From: Myxococcales bacterium
GTDB taxonomy: Bacteria > Myxococcota > UBA727 > GCA-2721815
DNA length: 64,000 bases
Direction: 5' to 3'
Assembly: GCA_002721815.1 (NCBI GenBank)
Contig: PBLQ01000064.1
Span: forward strand, 41,476 to 105,475
Positions 36,440 to 43,474 of the stretch are shown here, one piece after another. The notes under the pieces were generated by a model. That model was not told the origin of the DNA. It did not search any database and saw nothing but the letters and a program-made list of their open reading frames with translations. A program made the position numbers and the translations under genes. How positions within the stretch are numbered: position 1 is the stretch's first letter; every line of letters starts with the position of its first letter.

Positions 36440-37408
36440 ATGAAAGCCACCGCCCAAATGGGCCAATATGAAATTTACGAGATCATTGGCAAGGGCGGAC
36501 TGGCCACCATCTTTTTGGCACGAGACACGAATCAAGGCCCCGAAAGCCCCCTTTTAGCGCTCAAATGCATGAACCCTGAAGCAGCCAATCACGAGATGGC
36601 GGTTCAGGGATTCTTCCAAGAAATTAAGCTCTTAAGGTCTTTTAAACATCAAAATCTACTCACCGGTGAAGATTCAGGGAAGCAGCGAGGCGTGCATTAC
36701 GTGGTCACGCAGTTTATTGACGGCCAGAATCTCCGCTCCATTAACAACAAGCTGCGGTCAACGGGTAACATCATGAGTCTGTTGCCCTTTCTTATTTCCG
36801 AGGTCTTGGCCGGACTCGACTACTTACATGAATTTAAAGACGAAAAAGGCAAAGCGCTTAAAATCACTCACAATGATCTCACCCCCGGCAACATCCTGGT
36901 GGGCTACGAAGGCGAAGTAAAAATCGCCGATTTTGGAGCGGCCACATTCGAAGGACACCCCTTGGCATCGAGCGCCGAGCCGGAGGTCATGGGGACCCTC
37001 TCCTACCTGGCCCCAGAGAAACTGTTGGGGAAGAAATTCGATAACCGGGCAGATATCTACGCCGTGGGGGTGATGCTCTATGAATTGGCTCTGGGCAGCC
37101 CAATCTACCAGCACCGGGAAGGCGAATCCGATATGGACGTTTTGGAGCGCATCACCAAAGGGCAATACGACCCCATCGAGAGCATCAAAACCGATTTGCC
37201 CGAGCACGTGAGCACCACAATCACCCAGGCCATGGCACTCAAACCGAAAAAACGCTTTAAAAATGCCAAGGAAATGGCGTTGCAACTGGGCATCGACTTG
37301 GACAGTGAAGCGGCATTCTCGGCCCGTGAGAGGCGGCAGTTTTTACTGGGCACCGCCATGAAGAGCCTTTTCTATAAAGAATATCAAAAAAGCGCCCGCC
37401 AGCGTTGA
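36440..37408 (+). CDS. Hanks-type serine/threonine protein kinase (non-RD)
   Basis: 322 aa, soluble, essentially a bare kinase domain. Gly loop IGKGGLATIFLARD, VAIK-type Lys in LLALKCMNPE, catalytic loop THNDLTPGNIL, DFG in KIADFGAATF, and the APE-like GTLSYLAPEKL. The catalytic loop has His-Asn-Asp in place of His-Arg-Asp, so it is a non-RD kinase that would not need activation-loop phosphorylation. No TM or extra sensor domain. Divergent from tk, 81 bp before asnS. A link to the FHA proteins in this window is possible but not shown. Confidence 0.9.
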   Translation: MKATAQMGQYEIYEIIGKGGLATIFLARDTNQGPESPLLALKCMNPEAANHEMAVQGFFQEIKLLRSFKHQNLLTGEDSGKQRGVHYVVTQFIDGQNLRSINNKLRSTGNIMSLLPFLISEVLAGLDYLHEFKDEKGKALKITHNDLTPGNILVGYEGEVKIADFGAATFEGHPLASSAEPEVMGTLSYLAPEKLLGKKFDNRADIYAVGVMLYELALGSPIYQHREGESDMDVLERITKGQYDPIESIKTDLPEHVSTTITQAMALKPKKRFKNAKEMALQLGIDLDSEAAFSARERRQFLLGTAMKSLFYKEYQKSARQR

Positions 37409-37488
37409 ATCGATCCCCGCCACCAATTCCCGTTGTCATCCCCGGAAATCTCGCCTAAAGATCGAAGCCTGAAATCACAGGAGCGACC

Positions 37489-38841
37489 ATGACGGCCAAC
37501 AACGATCTTCCCACCGTTCGCATCGAAAACATTCACCAATACGTAGGGCAAAAAGTCCGACTGCAAGGATGGCTGTTCAGCCGCCGGGGCTCCGGCAAAG
37601 TGCAATTTATCCATGCCAGAGACGGCTCCGGTTTCATTCAGTGCGTGATGGGCAAGGCCGATGTGAGTGAAGAAATGTTTGCTACCGCTCGCAGCTTGTC
37701 CCAAGAAACCGCCATTGAAATCACTGGCCTGGTCCAAGCCGAAGAGCGCGCGCCCTACTGCGGTCATGAAATTCACGCGGAAACCGTTGCCATCGTGTCC
37801 CCCAGTGAAAACTACCCCATCACCCGTAAACCTCACGGGGACGCCTTTTTGATGGATCACCGTCACCTGTGGCTTCGAACCCGCAAACAAAATCTTATTT
37901 TACGCGTGCGCGCCACCTTGGTGAAAGCCATCCGCGACTATTTTGATAACAATGGTTTTGTTCTGATGGACAGTCCCATTTTTACGCCAAACGCGTGCGA
38001 AGGCACCTCCACCCTTTTTGAAACGGATTGGTTTGATGACCGCAAGGCCTACCTTTCTCAGTCGGGGCAACTCTATCAAGAAGCCACCGCCATGGCTTTT
38101 GGTAAAACCTATTGTTTCGGTCCCACTTTTCGCGCAGAAAAAAGTAAAACGCGACGGCACCTCAACGAATTTTGGATGGTTGAGCCCGAGGTGGCATTCA
38201 TGGACCTCGAGGGCAACATGGCCTTGGCTGAAGATTTTCTTCGCACAGTGGTTCAAACTGCGCTCGACAAGCATGGTGATGAACTCGAAAAAACCCTGGA
38301 ACGAGATTTAAGCACGCTCAAAAATATTACCCAACCCTTCGTTCGCCTCAGCTATGACGAGGCCGTTCAAAAGATTCAAGAACTGCAAGCGCAGTGCGAA
38401 GACGAAGAAGAACGAAAAATGATGGAAATTGAGTGGGGCATGGACTTTGGTGGACGTCACGAAACCTTACTCACCCAACAATACGATACGCCCATTATTA
38501 TTTATAACTTCCCCTCCCAGGTGAAAGCCTTCTACATGAAGAAAAATCCAGAGCGTCCCGAAGTGGCCTTATGTTTGGACGTTTTAGCCCCAGAAGGATG
38601 TGGCGAAATCATCGGCGGTGGTCAGCGCGAGGATAACCTCGAACTCTTACTGAGTGAAATCGACCGGCACGGTTTAGATAAAAAAGATTTCGAATGGTAT
38701 TTGGACCTGCGCCGTTTTGGATCAGTCCCTCACGGTGGTTTTGGTTTGGGCCTTGAACGCTTGGTGGGATGGGTCTGCGGTGTTCACCACGTTCGAGAAA
38801 CGATTCCCTTTGCCCGCACATTAGATCGGTTGTCGCCGTAA
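37489..38841 (+). CDS. asnS: Asparaginyl-tRNA synthetase
   Basis: 450 aa class IIb synthetase. N-terminal OB-fold anticodon domain (VRLQGWLFSRRGSGKVQFI), then motif 2 FRAEKSKTRRHLNEFWMVEP, whose form separates AsnRS from AspRS, and motif 3 GGFGLGLERLVGWVCG with ETIPFARTLDRLSP at the end. It charges tRNA-Asn. SD AGGAG before the ATG. Its stop is 1 bp from that of convergent plsX. Confidence 0.96.
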   Translation: MTANNDLPTVRIENIHQYVGQKVRLQGWLFSRRGSGKVQFIHARDGSGFIQCVMGKADVSEEMFATARSLSQETAIEITGLVQAEERAPYCGHEIHAETVAIVSPSENYPITRKPHGDAFLMDHRHLWLRTRKQNLILRVRATLVKAIRDYFDNNGFVLMDSPIFTPNACEGTSTLFETDWFDDRKAYLSQSGQLYQEATAMAFGKTYCFGPTFRAEKSKTRRHLNEFWMVEPEVAFMDLEGNMALAEDFLRTVVQTALDKHGDELEKTLERDLSTLKNITQPFVRLSYDEAVQKIQELQAQCEDEEERKMMEIEWGMDFGGRHETLLTQQYDTPIIIYNFPSQVKAFYMKKNPERPEVALCLDVLAPEGCGEIIGGGQREDNLELLLSEIDRHGLDKKDFEWYLDLRRFGSVPHGGFGLGLERLVGWVCGVHHVRETIPFARTLDRLSP

Positions 38842-38842
38842 A

Positions 38843-39895
38843 TCAGCTGGCCTCAGCTCTGGCATTGTCCTGAATCATTTGACGCATTTGCGAAACACCG
38901 TGAGAGCGGTGCAATAGCAGTGCCTTTTGAATGGAATAGGCGATGGCCACGTCATCAGAATTACCGTGAGCAATAAAGGCGGGGTGGTTCACACCCAACA
39001 ATGGGGCGGCCCCGACTTTCCTTGGGTCTACCTGGTCAAGCGCATGGGCAAACGCAGGCTTCGATAAAAGACCGCCAAGCTTTGCCAGCCATCCTTTGGC
39101 GGCATAGCCTCTTTTGATTTGCCCCATCACCATTTTCGCTGAACCTTCGGCAGCTTTTAACGCGACATTTCCTGTGAAACCATCACACACAGCGACGTCG
39201 ACAGTCCCTTTAAAAAGATCACCGCCTTCACAATAGCCGATGACCTTTAATGGACTCTCTTGTAGCAACGCCAAAGTGTTCTGAGTCAGTTCATTGCCTT
39301 TGGATTCTTCTTCGCCATTGGAAAGAACCCCAATTCGCGGTGTATCAATATTAAAAACACATTTGAGGTAGGCATGACCCATGAGGGCGAATTGCTGAAG
39401 ATACGATGGTTCACATTCGGTGTTGGCACCAGCGTCCACCAAAATGCCCGTTCCCCATTCACTAAGGGTCGGCACCACTGCGCCGATGGCAGGTCTCATC
39501 ACGCCATCGATACGACCGAAGACAAAAAGGGCAATGGCCATCATGGCGCCGGAGTTTCCAGCGCTGAGCACACTATCGGCCTCGCCATTCTTTACGAGCT
39601 CGCAAGCGATTCGCATAGAAGACGCTTTCTTCTTACGAACGGCATTCGCTGGCTTTTCGTCCATGGTCACCACTTCGGGTGCATGACGAATACGGAGTCT
39701 TTTTTCTGCAAGTTTTCCGTCGGCTTTTAACGCTGTGCAACGTGCGCGGATGAGATCTTCATCGCCGACCAGTATGACATCCACGCCGAATTGATCGATG
39801 GCGGCAATGGCACCCTTAATGTTGCAATCAGGCGCAAAATCCCCGCCCATGGCATCAAGGGCCACACGACATAGAGGTGAGGAATTGTCATTCAT
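38843..39895 (-). CDS. plsX: Phosphate acyltransferase PlsX
   Basis: 350 aa. It converts acyl-ACP to acyl-phosphate, the first step of the PlsX/PlsY route to phosphatidic acid. Signatures: VALDAMGGDFAPDCNIKGA, LSAGNSGAMMAIALFVFGR, VDAGANTECEPSYLQQFA, and VAVCDGFTGNVALKAAEG. Length is typical. The gene order yceD-rpmF-plsX matches the widely conserved arrangement; fabH is not next to it here. Confidence 0.95.
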   Translation of the reverse strand: MNDNSSPLCRVALDAMGGDFAPDCNIKGAIAAIDQFGVDVILVGDEDLIRARCTALKADGKLAEKRLRIRHAPEVVTMDEKPANAVRKKKASSMRIACELVKNGEADSVLSAGNSGAMMAIALFVFGRIDGVMRPAIGAVVPTLSEWGTGILVDAGANTECEPSYLQQFALMGHAYLKCVFNIDTPRIGVLSNGEEESKGNELTQNTLALLQESPLKVIGYCEGGDLFKGTVDVAVCDGFTGNVALKAAEGSAKMVMGQIKRGYAAKGWLAKLGGLLSKPAFAHALDQVDPRKVGAAPLLGVNHPAFIAHGNSDDVAIAYSIQKALLLHRSHGVSQMRQMIQDNARAEAS

Positions 39896-39925
39896 TTTTA
39901 AATCAACAAATGTGGGTACGGTGAT

Positions 39926-40114
39926 TTAGTCTTGTTCTACAGACTCAAGGACTGGCTTGTTTTTGTAATACCCACAGACGGAACAGACCCGATGAGTGAG
40001 TTTTGGCTCACCACAATTGGCACAGGTGGTGTTACCCACGGGTTGATATTTCATCGTTGCAGCACGGTGCATGCGGGAACGTGAACGAGATTTTCTTCTA
40101 TAGGGCACTGCCAT
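39926..40114 (-). CDS. rpmF: 50S ribosomal protein L32
   Basis: 62 aa. Starts MAVPYRRKSRSRSRMHRA and holds the zinc ribbon CANC...CSVC, so it is the zinc-binding (C+) form of L32. SD AGGAG seven bases before the ATG. It lies between yceD and plsX as usual. Confidence 0.97.
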   Translation of the reverse strand: MAVPYRRKSRSRSRMHRAATMKYQPVGNTTCANCGEPKLTHRVCSVCGYYKNKPVLESVEQD

Positions 40115-40235
40115 TTTAAAGCTCCTGTGGCGCGAATGCGCTTTCGACCGGTGGGATCTAACGCAATAATTCCATCTTGTCGATACCCAACCAAAAAGCA
40201 GGGATTTTCGACGTAACTAACTATTTTTAAAGGGC

Positions 40236-41003
40236 TTACTGCTCCTCTTCGGGGCCTGGCTCCAGTTGGTCGCGCAGATTTGCCAATCCTGCCCATCGGG
40301 GATCAACCCATTTCTCCTGGTTTTTCGGGGTCCAAGCCTCTTTGTCGCTCATGGATTGGCATTCGCTGGCATCTTCCACCACCAGGGGATCACCACATCT
40401 CAGATAAGAAGGGAGACTCAAGAAGATTTCTTCGCACAGGGCAGACTCCAGATCCAGCACATCACCGTCGTAGAAAAACACATCGGGGCCCGAATCTTCT
40501 AAATCGTCACTGAGCGGCAAATGGGCGTGAGCCTCGCCCATATCGCCAAGGCCCAAGTTTACATCCAGTTCAGGGGCCAATGGGGCCGGCAAAAAGTGCA
40601 GCTGCCAACGCTGGTCAATCCCCATTTCAATACCGCTCAAGCAACGGTCGCAGTCCCGCCCAAGCTGGGCCTTCAAATGGCCGTCCATGCGTACCAAATT
40701 GGTTTCGCGTACTAATTTCAGCTCAATGTTCGCATCTTGGGTCAGTCGCCATCCGGGCAAATCATCGTTTTCCTGCCGCTGTCCCAGTTGGTGCTCCAGC
40801 CATGACTGAGGAATTTTTTCTATAATATTCAGTCCATTAGGAGGTATTTCATCCAGCCCAACCCGCAGCAGGACCTCATGGCCACCCGGTGAGCGTTTGT
40901 CTTCCCTGACCCGACCGGTGTAGCCCCCAAACCGAGCTCTTTCCCGAGACTCAAAACGCTCTCTGGCGGCCTTGGTGGCACTGGTGGATTTATCAACCGT
41001 CAT
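40236..41003 (-). CDS. yceD: DUF177 / YceD family protein
   Basis: 255 aa from the ATG at 41003, favoured by GGAG seven bases upstream; an ATG at 41015 is also in frame. Family marks: DCDRCLSGIEMGIDQRWQLHF, then DVFFYDGDVLDLESALCEEIFLSLP, with a lone Cys (YLRCGD) where many members have a CxxCxGLCPxCG ribbon. Longer than E. coli YceD (173 aa). Its position directly before rpmF is the usual one; homologues are linked to 23S rRNA maturation in plants and E. coli. Confidence 0.88.
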   Translation of the reverse strand: MTVDKSTSATKAARERFESRERARFGGYTGRVREDKRSPGGHEVLLRVGLDEIPPNGLNIIEKIPQSWLEHQLGQRQENDDLPGWRLTQDANIELKLVRETNLVRMDGHLKAQLGRDCDRCLSGIEMGIDQRWQLHFLPAPLAPELDVNLGLGDMGEAHAHLPLSDDLEDSGPDVFFYDGDVLDLESALCEEIFLSLPSYLRCGDPLVVEDASECQSMSDKEAWTPKNQEKWVDPRWAGLANLRDQLEPGPEEEQ

Positions 41004-41035
41004 GATTTGCTCCATTCCCCCTTGGGATTCGGGGA

Positions 41036-41064
41036 AAAATGGTGCACAAGCCCAAAGGTGTCAA
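41036..41064 (-). promoter_or_regulatory. Putative promoter of yceD-rpmF-plsX
   Basis: A perfect -35, TTGACA (41064-41059), is separated by 17 bp from a weak -10, CATTTT (41041-41036), on the minus strand about 35 bp before the yceD start. Consensus matching only. Confidence 0.42.
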
Positions 41065-41097
41065 CGCGGTAGCGAAAAAAAGAGGGGTTTCGCCAGA

Positions 41098-42771
41098 ATG
41101 GAACGACCTATGAGACAACAAAAAAAGATCACGCTCAGTGGAACGATGCCGATCTTCCTCATTTTAATGATGGCTTGTGGTCCCAGACCCGACATTGCTT
41201 TTAACGCCTCCGTGCTCAAAAGCCCCCTCACCGGTCGGTGCGATCCCGCCACCAACTTGCAAAGCCCCTTTACCAACGAAGTTCAAACCTTGCGACTTGT
41301 GGCCTATCCACACACAGAAGGGGATGTCGTCGCAATGGAAGGTCCCGTGGGAGAAAGCATCACGCTGGACAATCTTTCTATTGGCGAGACATACGGCCTG
41401 AGTCTTTTTGGAAAAAATGCATCTGGCGACGATATTTGGCGAGGAAGTACGAACAATATTGTCACCCAGGAATCGCAGACCACCAATGTCAAGATATTGC
41501 TCGGCCGGATTCGTGACCTGTCTTGTGCCCGCACGGTTGAGCAAGAGGCCCGCGCCTTTCACACCGCTACTACATTAAATGATGGGAGCGTGTTGATCGT
41601 GGGCGGCGCCACAACCATGGCAGCAACCAACAGCTGCTCAGGCTGTAAATCGCTCACCGCCACCGCGACCGTTTCATTGTTCGATCCTGGAACTGGTGCC
41701 TTTTCAACGGTGGCACAAATGGCGCAAGGTCGCATGTTTCACGCCGCCACACGCCTGTCGAATGGCTCAGTCCTCATCACAGGTGGTGCGTCCTCGGCCA
41801 CCATTAACCCTAACGAACCCTTTCCTTTGGTTCCTGAGAATGGCGCCATGCTGAGCGCCATCGAGCTTTACGACCCTGCCACCGGGACCATTACCAATCT
41901 CGGAGAAGACCCGGGCGGCCCCCGTGTCTTTCATGCTGCAACCACACTGAGTTCTGGACGGGTGATTATCAGCGGCGGTGTCCAAAGCGTCGTCAGCCCT
42001 TTCAATCTTTCAAACGCCACTTCATCTACAACGTTATGTGACGAGGTGTCTTTGGTTTGCCAAACCGGCCCCGTGATGCAGCAAGCACGAGCGGGTCACA
42101 GCACCTTCGAACTCGCGTCGGGACTCACCTTCGTTTGGGGCGGTGCCGTGGGGACCTCTTACCAAATGGAACGCTTGGACCAGAACGCCTCCGCATTTTC
42201 CTTGCTCACCGTTGCAGCCATGTCCGCTTCTCGCAATCTGTTTTTTGCAGCCACAGCCGCATACAATGACAACCGCCTACTCGCCGCTGGAGGCCTGGTT
42301 CGAAATAACGACGGCAGCTTTGAGCTGGCGACCGCTGATTACTACAGCACTGCTCGCGGCCCCCTGTACGTTTATGTGCCAGAGCATGGTACCGCGGGCG
42401 GCATTTCGGTGGGCAACACCCAAACAGCCGACCCACCTCCCTTCGCGATTTTGGGCCCCGTCTTCATGGGACAAGCGACCCCGATTGGAGATGGATCTCG
42501 TGTGATGATCACAGGTGGGTTCGGAAGCCTCGACCTGACCCCGGTCGCACACATGGCCCTTTTTGACGAAAGCCAACTGTCCGTATTTGAACCCGCCAAT
42601 GATGTGGGGGCCTTGATGCTAAGCCAAGAACGTGGCGGGCACACCGCCGTCAACCTGGGTACAGGACAGTTATTGTTCACGGGTGGGGTAAGTACCCTCG
42701 CTGGTGGTAATGGCATCGAACTCACAGCGACCTCTACCATCTACACCGATGAAAAGGAGGTGCTGCCATGA
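41098..42771 (+). CDS. Kelch-repeat beta-propeller lipoprotein
   Basis: 557 aa from the ATG at 41098 (AGAGGGG upstream); ATG 41110 is an alternative. Lipoprotein signal with box LMMAC. A short beta domain (about residues 40-150) is followed by Kelch-type repeats: ARAFHTATTLNDGSVLIVGG, RMFHAATRLSNGSVLITGG, RVFHAATTLSSGRVIISGG and GGHTAVNLGTGQLLFTGG. These should form a galactose-oxidase-like propeller, but no copper-site residues were recognised. Probably a surface binding protein. The stop overlaps the next gene by 4 bp (ATGA), so production is coupled. Confidence 0.82.
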   Translation: MERPMRQQKKITLSGTMPIFLILMMACGPRPDIAFNASVLKSPLTGRCDPATNLQSPFTNEVQTLRLVAYPHTEGDVVAMEGPVGESITLDNLSIGETYGLSLFGKNASGDDIWRGSTNNIVTQESQTTNVKILLGRIRDLSCARTVEQEARAFHTATTLNDGSVLIVGGATTMAATNSCSGCKSLTATATVSLFDPGTGAFSTVAQMAQGRMFHAATRLSNGSVLITGGASSATINPNEPFPLVPENGAMLSAIELYDPATGTITNLGEDPGGPRVFHAATTLSSGRVIISGGVQSVVSPFNLSNATSSTTLCDEVSLVCQTGPVMQQARAGHSTFELASGLTFVWGGAVGTSYQMERLDQNASAFSLLTVAAMSASRNLFFAATAAYNDNRLLAAGGLVRNNDGSFELATADYYSTARGPLYVYVPEHGTAGGISVGNTQTADPPPFAILGPVFMGQATPIGDGSRVMITGGFGSLDLTPVAHMALFDESQLSVFEPANDVGALMLSQERGGHTAVNLGTGQLLFTGGVSTLAGGNGIELTATSTIYTDEKEVLP

Positions 42772-43469
42772 AAACAACCCTCCACATCTTCGGTTTGAGC
42801 ATCGCCGTCTTACTCAGCGCCCCCCTGCAGGCCCAACAAACAAGCTTGGGAGGCACCCACAACTTTGCCACCGTGTCCGATGATGACGATATGCCGGATG
42901 GCGACTTTGATATGCCAGAGGGAGATGCGGAGGAGGCCCCCATTGTGGAGCCAAAACCAAAACCAAAACCAAAACCAAAACCAAAACCAAAACCCAAGCC
43001 CAAACCAAGGCCGAAACGAAAGCCCAAACCCAAACCAGCGCCTGAACCCCCGCCTTCCTCACCTCTGTGGGATGCAGAGGTGGATGATGAACCCGCTACC
43101 GTGGCTCCTTCGCGCCCAGAAAACCCACCCGCTACGCCGCCAGGAAAAAGTAACTCGCTGTGGGATGGTGATGGGGCCAACATGGATGAAGCGGAACCTG
43201 CACCCGCAAAAACACGTCGCCGTCCCAGTCTGTTTGATGAGGATTACCCCGATGAAACAGACCCCGGCCCTACGGAAGAAACCCGCGTGATTGAGGCTCC
43301 CAATGCCCCCATACCCGATGCGATGGAAAACGAAGATCGTAACAAGCTGATCATGTGGACCACTCTCGGTGTGATTGGTGGAGTCGCCGTCTTGGGTGGT
43401 GCTGGTTACGGCATCTACTTACTGGTAGACGGTGGCCCCAAGGGAAGCATCACCGTTACGGCCTACTGA
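42768..43469 (+). CDS. Secreted Lys-Pro-repeat protein with C-terminal TM segment
   Basis: 233 aa. Signal peptide (MKTTLHIFGLSIAVLLSAPLQAQ), an acidic stretch, then a long Lys-Pro/Arg-Pro rod (about residues 62-98). Three short acidic repeats follow: SPLWDAEVDDE, NSLWDGDGANMDE and PSLFDEDYPDE. A final TM helix (TTLGVIGGVAVLGGAGYGIYLL) is followed by a short tail. The rod resembles the TonB periplasm-spanning linker, but there is no TonB C-terminal domain. No known family. It is coupled to the Kelch lipoprotein upstream (4-bp overlap) and to PBP1A downstream (5-bp gap). Confidence 0.72.
   Translation: MKTTLHIFGLSIAVLLSAPLQAQQTSLGGTHNFATVSDDDDMPDGDFDMPEGDAEEAPIVEPKPKPKPKPKPKPKPKPKPRPKRKPKPKPAPEPPPSSPLWDAEVDDEPATVAPSRPENPPATPPGKSNSLWDGDGANMDEAEPAPAKTRRRPSLFDEDYPDETDPGPTEETRVIEAPNAPIPDAMENEDRNKLIMWTTLGVIGGVAVLGGAGYGIYLLVDGGPKGSITVTAY
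42951..42992 (+). repeat. CCAAAA hexanucleotide tandem repeat (Lys-Pro codons)
   Basis: Seven perfect copies of CCAAAA are followed by degenerate copies to about 43035. Each unit encodes Pro-Lys in frame. Slippage would change the rod length without shifting the frame. Confidence 0.9.
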
Positions 43470-43474
43470 TTCAA

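Noticed and set aside
42768..43469. TonB protein
   Set aside because: Only the Lys-Pro rod resembles TonB; there is a cleavable-type signal peptide, a C-terminal TM and no TonB C-terminal domain.
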